This document shows positions 34,040 through 44,399 of a DNA stretch of 64,000 bases, in pieces; position 1 is the stretch's first letter; the number at the start of each line of letters is the position of its first letter. The stretch is taken from contig NC_092651.1 of assembly GCF_032118995.1 (NCBI RefSeq), positions 23,172,349 to 23,236,348 on the forward strand, given 5' to 3'. This DNA is from Asterias amurensis (lineage: Eukaryota; Echinodermata; Asteroidea; Forcipulatida; Asteriidae). A program made the position numbers and the translations under genes. The notes under the pieces were generated by a model. It worked only from the letters and a program-made list of their open reading frames with translations. It was not told the origin of the DNA and made no database searches.

Positions 34040-37000
34040 CTGGAAAAGAATAAAACATAATTTATTGAGTTTTTACAGATTGATTGGGAGAGGCATGTCA
34101 CAAACCTGGAACTCTACGGTGGACTACCGAGAGTTAGCACCAAGATTAGGACAAGAAGGCTGAGATTAGCAGGACATACTGAGCTGGCAGTTACCAGGCT
34201 GGTGCTATGGGCCTCTACTCAGGGTCAGTGTTCCCCCCGTAACACACCACAAACCACCTCGATGTGGACACCTTGAGCTGGGACTCTGGCCTGAGACGGG
34301 AGGAGCTGAGTATAGCAATGGAGGACCAACGTGTTTTGAGGGACATCATCTGATGCTTCGCATCGACTGAATGAATTGTGCTCTCTCGAAGAGAAGCCTT
34401 TTCATGGGCATATTAATATTTCAGTTAAAATCTATGCCAAGACAAGTATTCATTTGTGATAAAAACAACAGTTTGAAAGTTTTGCTGATTTCCTTTTGTT
34501 CTTATGGTGTATTGGGTATTGTGTTACAATTAGCAGTAAAACATAGTAACTCATTTTGTCCTGGGCCCCTGATCAATGTTGACTCTTGTTGCTCGGTCTG
34601 TGCTCCAGCTGGTGTGGTTACTATTACTATGATATGATTTATTCAGCCAATATTTCAACTAACTAGCAACTATGCAATAAATTAATATTTTTTACTTGTC
34701 CGTCACTATTATGATGTGGTGGAACAGAAACAGAAAGGCGAAAACTATTTGAATCAGATGACAGGGCAAACTGATTATAAAATGACCAGGGGTGGATTTC
34801 ACAAAGAGTTAAGACTAGTCTTATCTCGAGAGACTAGTCTTATCTCGAGTGAGAATGAGTTAATTATCCAAGGACTAGCCTCAAGTTTTTAATATCTCCT
34901 TGTGAAATCAACCCCTGGATTAATAAAAGTGAAGCAAACCACTGTGGTTAAAACACCAAATGCAAGGGAATAAATCTAAAATGATAACATCGAGCTTTAC
35001 CTTGTAGCGTCTGCAGACACTGTCCGCTAGTGATGTCCCAGATCTTGACAGTAGAGTCAGCATTACCGGATACCAGGATGTTATCTTTAAGTTCCATACC
35101 GCTGGTCAATGATTGATGACCCATCAGGGTATGTTTACATATCTTTAAGTTCCATACCGCTGGTCAATGATTGATGACCCATCAGGGTATGTTTACACTC
35201 CCCTGTCTCTGCATCCCAGACCCGGATAGAGGTGTCTAGAGAACCGCTCACAATATGTACACCATCAAACTACAATGGAATGAAAATATTCAGGCTTCAA
35301 AGGTTACTGACGAAATGGAATGCTATTGGGATCTTGTAACTGGTTTAGCTAACCCCAGTATTTTCAAAAAATGTGCGGCATTCTGGAGTAAAATTTTCAA
35401 AGTTTGCACACCATCAAACTACGATAGAAAGGAACTATTTGAGCTTCAAATGATAGTGAATGCTGAACATAGGATCCTGTCTCAGTAACTGGTTAAGCTA
35501 CTCAGGGGTTTGTCCCAAAGAATTTTCTAAATTTGTGGGGTATTCTGGTACAAACCCTCCGACAGAGCAACGTTGTACTTTAGCCTGGGGATTCACTGTG
35601 CACTGTGCAAGTTTTCTTTTCTGATGATGTTCCTATCCAGGCAACTTGGCAAACTCCCACAGGTGGATACGAACACCAAGCTTGCAACAGCCAATCTCTC
35701 TCATACAAACATTGGTCTAACGGATATGATTATGAATTGCACAAATCAAGAAATTGTGATTCAGTAACTAAATGGCAACTGAGGTTGGACTGATCTACAA
35801 GAACACAGTTCCGTCAATGCATCATGAGCCATCAAACCTTACCTGTAATGAGTACACCCTATTAGTGTGCCCCTGCAGAGTATGTAGACATTCCTCATTA
35901 TCAGGATTCCATACTTTCACTGTGTAATCGTAAGCTCCACTGACTACCCGTCTACCATCGTACTGAACACAGCGTACAGCTGCAACATGACCCATAAGTA
36001 CGTGCAGACATTGACCGGTTTCAATATCCCATACTCTCAGTGTGGCATCTCTAGAGCCGCTAACCACCCTGGGTTTGGTGATAGAAAAAAAAAATGGTTA
36101 ATTCAAAACTGTTCACTGTTATTTACTTCTACTACTACTACTATCAATTTATATTCAGTTTTGGAAAACACCCTGTGTGTATGTAAAAGTTTACCCAGTT
36201 GTTTTCCTTGTGGTTTATTATTTGATACCATGTGTGTATATATACTTTGCTGTGTAGGTTTGTTCTTTGAGAACTTGTTTTGCTATTTATTCTACTACCA
36301 ATCAGAGCAGTGCCGGCTCGTCACTGAAACCTCTGAATCCCTATGGAGAGACCGGGATCTCAAACACTTGTCTGTCTCCTGATAATGACTAGAACAGGCT
36401 TGTTAAAACATTGAGACCAATTTGAAAAGTCCTCTCAATCCACTACAGCAAAAGTAGTGGTCAATTTCTTTGCTAAGCAAAAATTGAGTGGGGCACCAGT
36501 TGCAGCAATGTAAACTTTATGGAATTTCAGCTGGTACCCAGTTTGTGCCAAGCCTTGTTTTTCTGTGCTGAGCACATTTTTGTGCTTACAGGGTTGGTGA
36601 AATTGGGTCCTGCACCCCAGTCATTCTTAAGATCCTACAAAGACCGGATATCACACTTACTTGCTTCCATGTAGATGCATACATCTGACAGTTGATGTAT
36701 GGCCATATAGCGTGTGTATACACTGACCAGTGTCTGCATTCCACACTTTGAGAGTACGGTCTGTTGAGCCACTAATGATGATGTTATTGGACATCTGGGA
36801 TGACCACACACCCCCTGTATGACCTACGAGTGTTCGAAGACACTGTGGAGAAACAGCAGAAAAAAGTAGAAGTATATTGATATCTTGTGGTTTATATTGA
36901 AATCTGAAACAAAATGTCGCATCCCCTTAAGGTGATCCCCTAGCTGCCGCTTCCCAGGTTGTATCGTAATTTGGGTGTGTTACCTGGCTACACGGCAGTT

Positions 37001-40000
37001 AACGGTTGTATGGCTTCTGACTGGCACCCCCGAACAAAGATATTGACAAAAAAGGAACACCGGGCTAGATAGCTCAGTTGGTAGAGCGCCAGCACGTTAA
37101 TCCGGAGGTCGTTGGTTCGAGTCCCACTCCAGTCAATTCTTTGTTCAACCCCCAATATCAGTAAAAAAAAGAGCGAAAGTAACATAAATCAACATCTTTC
37201 AAAAATAGTTAAAAAATTAACATGAGAATTGATGATTGGTGGATTATCTCAAGGATCAAAGTTAAATATCACAAAATAAATATCAAAAGAAAATATTCAA
37301 CATAAGTTTACTAAAATACAAACTTTTAACAAACTATGTTTCAGCAGTATGACACCCTAAGCATTTCAATAACCACAAATCTAGAGAAAAAAATATTAGT
37401 ATTAAAAATATTTTCAAAGTCCTGCTCCCCTAGCCTGTTTTCTCTCCAGAACCCTTAGTTGAAAAAATTAACCTGTTAGTTTCAAAACTTGTACAAACTA
37501 CAGGTTTCAAAAGTTTGATGAAGGGATTTCATTACATTATTCAGTGAAAATTTTCTCAAACCTACCAAAAAGTCCGGTGACCCCCCCCCCTCCTTGGCTG
37601 TAAAATTAATGTATTTAATCCATATTCCTTCAAAGGACCTTAAAAAGTTACATACCTTGCCAGTCGTTGCAGACCAGACTTTGAGTGTGTTGTCGTCAGA
37701 ACCACTGACAATGCGCTGACCGTTGAATTGCAAGCAAGTGATCACATGATCATCATGTCCCTTCAATACCTGAAGAATGAAGGAAAACAGATTAAAACCA
37801 TAAATACTTTATTTATGCAAAACAGCTTCAAAACTAATAGTAGTACTCTAAGATAATTGGGAATGAACACGTATGTGCAACAACCTTGTTCTATAAGTCA
37901 GAACCTTAAAATTTCTAACAAAATTTAACGTTAAAACAAAGCACAATCCCTCAAGTGCAAATGAGATAATTTTGCCACTTTCACCTTAAGGAAGTAGAGG
38001 ATCAACTCAGAATTCTTATGCAGGCCTTGAAATATCCTAAAGAAATTGCCGGGCATCCGGGGTTCCAATACAAATTTACACTTTCCTCAAAGAAAGGCCC
38101 CTTATAAGAGAGAAATTGCTCTGCCGCTTCAAGAATGAAATTCACGGCCTGCTTATAAATATATCTCACATAAAGGCAGCGGACACTACTGGTAATTGTC
38201 AAAGACTAGCCTTCACAGTTGGTGTATCTCAACATATGCATAAAATAACAAACCTGTGAAAATTTTAGCTCAATCGATCATCGAACTTGGGAGATAATGA
38301 AAGAAAAAAACACCAATGTCAGACGTAGTTGTGTGTATTTATATGGTTGATTTTGAGACCTCAAATGTGAGGTCTCGTGAGGTCTCGAAATCAAATTCAT
38401 GGAAAATTACTTCTTTCCGAAAACTATGGCACTTCAGATGGAGCCATTACTCTCCCCATTACTCGTCACCAAGAAAGATTTTATGCTAAAAATTATTTTG
38501 AGTAATTACCAAGTGTCCACTGCCTTTAACTGGTTGGAGACTGTTCTGTTTTTATTCCCCAACTTACCTTTGGTTGTTTGATATCTGCAAACCTCCAGTT
38601 GTATTCAATCTGATGCTGTCTGAGGTACATACTCTTCCACGGGCTGCGCGGCACACCGGAATTAGAACGTCTCCTTGTCTGTTTACCATTGACTTCATCA
38701 ATACCGGCCTCTCGGCACTTCTCTTTCCAGAGGAGGTTGTCCTCACAGAGGATTCTCCAGTAGTGGCAAGTTTGGGCCGCGCGAAGGAGATCACGAGGCT
38801 CCAGGAAGGACAGCACATAAAGAGCAAGCTGTTAGGAAGGAAGAGTTGGGAATCATAAGAAGGAGTGTTGAGAATTTTGTGGGTTTGAATCCCACCCGCG
38901 TCATATGCGTTTGATTTCTTTTCACAGAACTCGGGAAAGTACTGAGTATACAGCACATATAGAGCAAGGACGACATAGGAAATATATGGATATGTGTTGA
39001 AAGTGTCTTAGGTTTGAATCCCACCCAAGTAATGTACCTGTGTTTTTTCTCACAGAGAGCAAGCTGTTGGGAATTGAAGAGTTGGGAACCATAAGAAGGA
39101 GTGTTAAGAATTTCGTGGGTTAGGGTGCTGTAGTTTTTGAGAAATGAGTAAAACAATGTCATGAAAATACGTTTTTACATGCTGAAGTAATTTTTCGTCT
39201 CATGATCACTGAGACAAAGATTATTTTCATGACATTGTTTTACTAATTTCTCAAAAACTAAGCACCCTAACCCACGAACTATTTTCCGGGAAGCTTTCTA
39301 CTATCATTATCTTAACAAACTGCGCCAGTTTAATGTTTATCTGTGGACATTGTGTTTTTGTCAAAAGAAATTTTTAAAAAAATACATACATGTAGACCCT
39401 TTAAGCACTTCTATGAGATGGGGCTCAGGTCTTATACTACAAAATGGGACATCACACATTCTGTGTCTACAATCATGAAGTTGTTTTACCTCTCGAGGTA
39501 ACAGTGATATGAAGTCTCTCTGGAACTGTGGTTCAATGATGGACATAACATGTCTGACCAGCGTGGGTTCACAATGGTTGATTAACTCATCCAGGGCCAG
39601 TCTTTGCTCAGGTACATTCCAGTTCTGCTGAATAGAACACGATGGAACAAGAATTTTGTATTCAGGCACCTAAGATATACTTCAAGGCATGGTATATATA
39701 ATGAGTAGGGTCGATGGCCTTAGCTTTCGTTCCATACGGGACCTATTTCAGAGGCATAAACAAGTACAAACAAAACTTCAAGGCATGGTATGTTATGCTC
39801 TTTTGAGAAATAACTCATTAGAAACACCTACAATAATACTATTAAAACTTCAATGAAAAACATGCCAAGCCCAATTTCGTAAGCCTTTTTGAGGTATGGT
39901 GGACACTATAGGAGTGCACTGTTTTGGGGGTCTACAGAAAAATTTACCAAAACCAGATAGTGTCATGCAGTATTGTGTCCACCATTCCTCAAAATGGCTT

Positions 40001-43000
40001 ATGGCCCTGTTTACTACAGAATTCTGCGCTTAAAGACAGTGGACACTATTGGTAATTACTCAAAATAATTATTAGCATAAAGCCTTTCTTGGTAACCAAT
40101 AATGGGGGAGAGGTTGATAGTATAAAACATTGTGAGAAACGGCTCCCTCTGAAGTAACGTAGTTTTCGAGAAAGAAGCAATTTTCCACGAATTTGATTTC
40201 GAGACCTCAGATTTAGAATTGAGGTCTCAAAATCAATGAACTGAAAGCGCACAACTTCGTGTGACAAGGGTGTTTTTTCTTTCATTAATATCTCGCAACT
40301 TCGATGACCGATTGAGCTCAAATTTTCACAGGTTTGTTATTTATGCACATGTTAAGATACACCAAGTGAGGAGATTGGTCTTTGACAATTACCAATAAAG
40401 TCCAGTGTCTTTAAAGACCCTTAAAAAGCATCACACTACAGGCCATAAGCACAAAATTCTGTGGTCAAATGTCTTCTTTAAGGCTTTATTAAATCTGTCC
40501 TTCACTTATTGAATCCCTGTAAGTCAATACTTAAGTCCAACCTGTTCATCACTAGAACATATCGAACTACAAACAGACTACAAAAGAGAGACCTTGTAAT
40601 GCATTTTTACCTGGAATGTTTTGAGCCATTCGTTGAGGTTGGGAGGTATTTGAAGCCTTGAGGACAGACGTCTTCTGGGTGTCTCGATGTTGTCTTGTTG
40701 GTATTGGGCAACTCGGGACGAGTTGAATTTCAGTGGGCTATTGCTACCCGGCAGGATTGATGTAGAGGTGGGTGGTAAGTGCCTGAAAGGAAAAAAACAA
40801 AATGAGTAAATCAAGAACACATTTTACTTTAGTTTTTTACCACATTAGGGCACAGCTTTCAACAGCAAATTTCATTGTGTCACAATCAGTGTTATGTAAT
40901 TGGGACTGCCTGTATGCTATTTTCATGCATATTTGGTCCTTTGAAAATAGTAGGAGAATTGTATTTAGTAACAAGATCTGTTTTTTTATAAGACTTTTCA
41001 ATCTATTTATCACAGATTTTCAGATTTTTTCAAGGGCAAAAAAATCCCCAGAAATTAGATTTAAGCATGAGGAATATTTATCTTGGTTTTTACCCTTACA
41101 TAAATGTATAAGGATTTATCTATCTATTAGTACTTTCCTCAAGTTCTGTGAAAAAAATCAAAGGCATATTACTGGGATGGGATTTGAACCCATGACCTTT
41201 GCAATTCTTACCAACTAGACCGCTGAGATTGCCCTGTATAGCTAGAGGCAGTTCAATTCAAATCCTACATTATTTTTTAGCAGCATGTACCACAATGTTT
41301 CCAACTGCCTCTAGCTAACAGGCAATCTCGGTGGTCTAGTGATACATGAAATATAAAATATCTCTTTACATGTATGTAATTATCTCTTACATAAAATACC
41401 TCTTCACACTTTCAACCAGTTTTTAGGCTAAATAGCTTATCTGTGTACTTGCTTTTCTCAAAATGTAATGTAACTGTTTTACAATGTAAGGGCCGTACAG
41501 CTCTGTGTATCAATAAAGGCTTTTCATGAAACTCTGAACTTCCAGCCTACCTAAGATTGAGACTATCATGAGGTCTGCAGAGTCTCTTGGTGGGTGAACT
41601 CCCCTTCTGGGTCCTTTCCTCCGCTGGCTCAGATGGCTTCCGCTTGATGCACTGTGGAGCGAGAGAACAACAAATGTCAGGAGTCAAATTTTCACAAAAT
41701 GCAGGGCTCGAACTCTTCAATGTTCTACTGGTCTGAGGCAAGTGATTTCAGTGTTGGACTAGTAAGCTCAATACAGGACAAGTCCAGTAGACTTCAAAAA
41801 CAAAAAAATTATTAAACATTTTTTTCTGAAAGAATGATGTCCAATGAGTTTGTGTCTCACAAATACTTTCAAAGCTGCTTAGTTTCACCCATAAAACAGA
41901 AGAATTTTTATTTTTTTACTTTAGTGTTTTATTCAAATGAAACAGCTTAGATGATAAAACTGAGTTCCCATTTTGAATCTAGTCTCTTTTCATGTTGATC
42001 CTGGTCTTGTAAATAAAATCCAGGTCCAGATTCTGAGCTGAAAGTCCTCCGGTCTTTTCCCAAAAAATTTGAGCTCTGTATGCCATAATCACAACATGAG
42101 GCAGCTGATCCGCAATAAAGCCACAGAAGAATCCACAATACTTTCCTTAATATTATGGTTTGATTGGCAGCATATTGCGTCACAGCACCTTGTAAACCAT
42201 TACATGGTGCTATGTATAAAAGGAGTAGATCTCATAATTCAAACATAGTCTAACACAGAGACATATGTGTTTAGCGCCTAATAAATGTTGTGTATTATTA
42301 GTACTACTTACAGATTTATTTAAGGTACTTGATGACGTTGCCGACGATGATGCAGTTGATGAACTAGATGCCCTATTGCTATCACGTAACGATACTCCCG
42401 GACCAGGGGAGCATGAGTCCTCAGTATCTATCGACACTTTGTTTCTCCTCGTTGCCCTACCACTGTATGGTGGGGTTGAAAACTTATGAAGTATAGCAGC
42501 AGAACATCCTTGTCGTCTGCTGGCTTTACCATGTCTACCCTGAGATCCGATAGAGCTTGCCTTAGCTGCATTTAAGATCGACTTTAGGGCACTAGTTCTG
42601 GCCCTGACCGGGCTAGCATTTGACCGCCTGGCACTGGCACTAAAAGAAGTTGTTGGGGTTCTCGCAGTGGGTTTGATTCCACTAGGGCCAGCACTCATGC
42701 TGTGCTTTGGTCCGCTGGTGCCTGTCCTGAGGCTGCTGGAGCTCGCTTTGGATCCAATGGTTGGGCAGGAGCTGGACCCGGCAGCATGCCTGTTTGAATG
42801 TAGCGAAGGGGTAGTGGACGAAGCATGACTGGTGTACGTGCCACAAGAAAGCACATTGCTGTTTTGATCGATGACACTGTTGCCTATCCCGGGTACTGAT
42901 GTCAGATCTTGTACACTGCTGAATCCATTAATACTCTTCAAATAAAATGAAACAAAAGAATGATGACATGCTGGTGGGTAGTAATAGTATACATAGTTTT

Positions 43001-44258
43001 ACAAACAACTTTTCACAAACGCCTTAAAAATACAAATTATTAGGTCTTTATGCTTCTGAATGAGGACAAAAGAAATGGATTTTACACTTTAGGAGAGGGA
43101 TACAGCTTTTTCATGAGAAACCACTCAATCATGAGGCCACTCAATCATTCCATCAATCAATCACATAATATGTTATATCTTGACAAGATTTTACAAAAAT
43201 ACTGGTTAGATTTCAAAGAGCCATTCACATTTCCTACGGGACGACTAAATCAAAATTGTTTACATGTAAGAATTTAAGAACAAAAACAATATACAAATAT
43301 TGAGTGTCTCAGAGTGGAATGGGAGGAATATTATCGCAAGGTAAAATTTGGACTGTTCTATTTCACGAGGCGAAATGGAACAGTCCAAACTTTACCAAGC
43401 GATAATGTTCCTTCCATTCCACGAATTAAAGCCACTCAATGTTTGTTTTATATAACTGACATATAGATCCATGTCATTTGATGTATTTTAAAAGTATAAC
43501 ATGAAAAATCACACAAAAATTAATTACTGACAACCAAAAATCATATAGCGCCGCGTAGCGGCAACAACGCACAAATCGGATCACAACCTTTTGCACAGGT
43601 GCTCCTTTGTTTTAGCAGTGGCGCGGCGGCGCTGTACTGCTCAAAAACATTGGGAAAAAGGATGATCCAAACTGTTGAATGGGAAATGCTATTCCCCATG
43701 GGCGAATAGGTCTTTTTGATCGCCGATGCGGATGGGAGTAATAGTGAATGTCACTTGAAGTAAGTTACACCAATCAAATGACAAGGATCTGTATGTCAGT
43801 TATATAATAAAATTTATGCTATGTTCAATGCCAATATTTGTCATCAATAAATGAATGCAAAGCTTTAGTACTCAAAATGTTCTGGGCCAAATATCATAGA
43901 GCTGCTTAAGCACACAATTTACTAAGCATCAAACAATTTTGCCTACTGGAAGACAGTTTATTACCAGCTCAATTTTATGTGCAGTTTGTGACTGGTTACC
44001 TGCTTAACTTTGCTAAGCAGAAATTGTTTTAAAGCAATAGTTTTCGTCTAAGCAGCTCTATGAAATTGGGCCCAGTTTGGTACAATGTAGCGCATTACAG
44101 GGTGAATATGTGCTCATTACAAGTCTTATTATTATTATTTATTATTAGCTCACCTGACGCCTCTCTACGATGGCTTCGGCCCGGGCTTTCCCTACGCCCA
44201 ACAAGGTGGCCAACTCATCCACTTTGGCCGAGTTGATGTCCACCCTACGGCCAGACAT
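33765..44258 (-). CDS. FBXW7: F-box/WD repeat-containing protein 7 (eleven coding exons)
   Basis: FBXW7 is the substrate receptor of an SCF ubiquitin ligase. In other animals its WD40 propeller binds phosphodegrons of cyclin E, Myc and Notch, while the F-box binds SKP1. Coding exons, 5' to 3' on the minus strand: 44154-44258, 42312-42935, 41551-41651, 40611-40782, 39490-39624, 38568-38828, 37656-37769, 36661-36842, 35843-36068, 35001-35269, 33765-34039. All junctions are GT-AG and keep phase. Without a 58-bp duplication in the tenth exon they give 801 residues: helix-hairpin-helix about 6-55, Ser-rich 56-243, basic stretch 244-275, dimerization 335-373, F-box about 374-420, WD40 repeats 467-801. 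The arginines that bind phosphodegrons in human FBXW7 ([21 protein letters not shown] contexts) are conserved. The helix-hairpin-helix head is not known to me in vertebrate FBXW7. As assembled the duplication breaks the frame. Confidence 0.95.
34085..34370 (+). mobile_element. LINE reverse-transcriptase tail (fragment)
   Basis: The plus frame reads [21 protein letters not shown] then RLVLWAS, matching the C-terminal tail of L2/RTE-type LINE proteins (pattern LP..S.KIR.RRLR.AGH...LVLWEP.HG). It lies in the last FBXW7 intron, antisense to the gene, and is broken. Confidence 0.65.
34786..34918. mobile_element. 133-bp inverted-repeat MITE
   Basis: CCAGGGGTGGATTTCACAAAG faces CTTGTGAAATCAACCCCTGG. 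The arm-proximal phrase AGACTAGTCTTATCTCGAG is duplicated in tandem. In an FBXW7 intron. Confidence 0.7.
35001..35269 (-). CDS. FBXW7: FBXW7 coding exon 10, with frame-breaking duplication
   Basis: Acceptor CATTGTAG at 35270 and donor CAAG|GTAAAG at 35000. Reads [19 protein letters not shown], then [20 protein letters not shown], then [16 protein letters not shown], as in human FBXW7. The middle 58 bases (35083-35140 and 35141-35198) are present twice. One copy gives 211 coding bases and a perfect phase match with the next exon. Two copies shift the frame and give a stop right after the first copy. This is either an assembly error, an allele, or a real lesion. Confidence 0.9.
35083..35198. 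repeat. 58-bp tandem duplication inside FBXW7 exon 10
   Basis: Two copies of a 58-bp segment starting ATCTTTAAGTTCCATACCGC differ at one base only. Near identity shows it is recent or artefactual. Confidence 0.95.
35256..35540. repeat. Diverged tandem repeat at an FBXW7 exon edge
   Basis: CACCATCAAACTAC plus following sequence at the exon 10 acceptor (35260 on) recurs at about 35408 with similar downstream phrases (CTTCAAA, CTGTCTCAGTAACTGGTT versus ATCTTGTAACTGGTT). A stretch spanning the splice site was copied into the intron. Confidence 0.5.
35843..36068 (-). CDS. FBXW7: FBXW7 coding exon 9
   Basis: Acceptor AAACCCAG and donor TTACAG|GTAAGG. Encodes [40 protein letters not shown] and [20 protein letters not shown], then [16 protein letters not shown]40 blades nearly identical to human, including the Arg in AAVRC. 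Begins with one base completing the Lys codon from exon 8. Confidence 0.96.
36661..36842 (-). CDS. FBXW7: FBXW7 coding exon 8
   Basis: Acceptor TTCTCCACAG and donor GCAA|GTAAGT. Encodes [33 protein letters not shown] and [19 protein letters not shown]: the WD40 blade with the Arg in STVRC that contacts phosphodegrons in human FBXW7. Ends two bases into a codon. Confidence 0.96.
37062..37134 (+). mobile_element. tRNA-like sequence (tRNA-Asn-like head, probably SINE)
   Basis: Has an A box (TAGCTCAGTTGGTAGAGCG), a B box (GGTTCGAGTCCCACTCC), an acceptor stem pairing 6 of 7 bases and GTT at the anticodon position, but the anticodon stem pairs poorly. The flanks GAACAAAGATATTGAC and TCAATTCTTTGTTC are inverted, and the copy lies antisense in an FBXW7 intron. 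More likely a SINE or tRNA pseudogene than a working tRNA. Confidence 0.55.
37656..37769 (-). CDS. FBXW7: FBXW7 coding exon 7
   Basis: Acceptor TTCTTCAG and donor GCAAG|GTATGT. Encodes [19 protein letters not shown] and [19 protein letters not shown], the first WD40 blade, matching human FBXW7. Confidence 0.96.
38170..38529. mobile_element. TTAA palindromic element, family B
   Basis: Starts TAAAGGCAGCGGACACTAC and ends GTGTCCACTGCCTTTAA. It lies in the FBXW7 intron about 40 bases from the exon 6 donor. Confidence 0.75.
38568..38828 (-). CDS. FBXW7: FBXW7 coding exon 6 (F-box)
   Basis: Acceptor CTAACAG and donor CCAAAG|GTAAGT. Encodes most of the F-box, [20 protein letters not shown] then [18 protein letters not shown], followed by the linker [19 protein letters not shown] leading to the propeller. 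The F-box residues that dock SKP1 in human FBXW7 are conserved in type. Confidence 0.96.
38821..39122. repeat. Tandem duplication copying an exon edge into the intron, with SINE pieces
   Basis: AGAGCAAGCTGTTAGGAAGG at the exon 6 acceptor recurs as AGAGCAAGCTGTTGGGAATT at 39057, both followed by AAGAAGGAGTGTT. Between them are SINE B-box phrases GGGTTTGAATCCCACCC at 38880 and a similar one at 39010. The unit is about 236 bp. Confidence 0.6.
39124..39404. mobile_element. TTAA palindromic element, family C, partial
   Basis: GGTGCTGTAGTTTTTGAGAA, its inverse, then AAACTGCGCCAGTTTAATG and an end GACCCTTTAA. It lacks the left terminal arm present at 15013-15410. Confidence 0.65.
39490..39624 (-). 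CDS. FBXW7: FBXW7 coding exon 5 (dimerization region)
   Basis: Acceptor CAGCAG and donor CGAGAG|GTAAAA. Encodes [20 protein letters not shown] and [16 protein letters not shown], the region that mediates dimerization in human FBXW7 and runs into the F-box. Confidence 0.95.
40030..40414. mobile_element. TTAA palindromic element, family B
   Basis: TTAAAGACAGTGGACACTATT to AAAGTCCAGTGTCTTTAA, with an internal GAGACCTCAGATTTAGAATT palindrome. In an FBXW7 intron. Confidence 0.78.
40611..40782 (-). CDS. FBXW7: FBXW7 coding exon 4
   Basis: Acceptor CCTTTCAG and donor TTTCAG|GTAAAA. Encodes [12 protein letters not shown] through NETPRRRL-like basic residues to [13 protein letters not shown], which aligns with human RRRITSVQPPTGLQEWLKMFQ just before the dimerization region. 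Confidence 0.93.
41040..41260 (-). mobile_element. tRNA-derived SINE
   Basis: A minus-strand head with B-box-like GGGTTCAAATCCCATCCCAG and the family tail with TTTCACAGAACTTGAGGAAAG. Its start TAGCTAGAGGCAGTT-type sequence faces an inverted second head fragment (GGCAATCTCGGTGGTCTAG) at about 41320. In an FBXW7 intron, sense to the gene. Confidence 0.7.
41551..41651 (-). CDS. FBXW7: FBXW7 coding exon 3
   Basis: Acceptor GCTCCACAG and donor CTTAG|GTAGGC. Encodes [20 protein letters not shown] and [13 protein letters not shown]. The basic KRK...KR pattern corresponds to the human KMKRKLDH...KKPCK stretch, a likely nuclear localisation region. Confidence 0.88.
42312..42935 (-). CDS. FBXW7: FBXW7 coding exon 2, second HhH half and Ser-rich region
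   Basis: Acceptor TTTATTTGAAG and donor AAATCT|GTAAGT; 208 codons, phase 0 at both ends. Begins [18 protein letters not shown], completing a helix-hairpin-helix begun in exon 1. It continues as a low-complexity Ser/Thr/Ala-rich region with basic clusters (GRATRRNKV) and ends [19 protein letters not shown]. The open frame and in-phase splicing support it as coding. Its join to the downstream FBXW7 exons needs transcript evidence. Confidence 0.82.
43298..43440. mobile_element. Palindromic element
   Basis: GAGTGGAATGGGAGGAATAT and GGACTGTTCTATTTC repeat inverted around CGAGG. It is directly followed by another inverted-repeat element. Confidence 0.6.
43447..43809. mobile_element. Inverted-repeat element with GC-rich interior
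   Basis: Ends TTATATAACTGACATATAGA and, inverted, TTATATAACTGACATACAGA, then CATGTCATTTGAT. The interior contains GCGCCGCGTAGCGGC and GGCGCGGCGGCGC. No transposase. In an FBXW7 intron. Confidence 0.65.
43882..44074. mobile_element. MITE of the GGGCCCAATTTCATAGAGC family
   Basis: CTGGGCCAAATATCATAGAG faces CTCTATGAAATTGGGCCCAG, with GCTTAAGCAC and GTCTAAGCAG arms. A longer copy is at 52571-52811. Confidence 0.7.
44154..44258 (-). CDS. FBXW7: FBXW7 coding exon 1, N-terminal helix-hairpin-helix
   Basis: ATG at 44258 and donor CGTCAG|GTGAGC. Encodes [20 protein letters not shown] then [15 protein letters not shown]: the pattern [27 protein letters not shown] is typical of ComEA/EEPD1-type helix-hairpin-helix domains. 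These bind DNA non-specifically through the GxG hairpins. The second hairpin ([15 protein letters not shown]) follows directly across the splice. The start was chosen because the leader upstream carries a stop in frame. Confidence 0.82.
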
Positions 44259-44390
44259 CTTACACACAACACGTTATGTCAATCCTGAACTGTTGTACAT
44301 ACTGCCTGATGGGTTTACACTGTGAAGTGGTTACACACGCTCACACATGGACGGTCTAGTGAACTGTACAATGGGTTCAGACATCCTCAT
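44259..44390 (-). promoter_or_regulatory. FBXW7 leader with upstream ORF
   Basis: An acceptor (CTTTTACAG) at 44391 opens this exon. An upstream ORF starts at its first base (44390) and ends with TAA at 44331, 19 codons, in the same frame as the main ATG but closed before it. It could lower translation of the main frame, which is inference. Confidence 0.5.
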
Positions 44391-44399
44391 CTGTAAAAG

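Noticed and set aside
35141-35198. Second copy of the 58-bp FBXW7 duplication as a mini-intron
   Set aside because: No GT-AG pair removes exactly the extra 58 bases and restores the frame, and the length is very short for an animal intron.
35255-35488. Plus-strand 77-codon ORF beside FBXW7 exon 10
   Set aside because: It overlaps the exon acceptor antisense and consists of a diverged intronic repeat; no family match.
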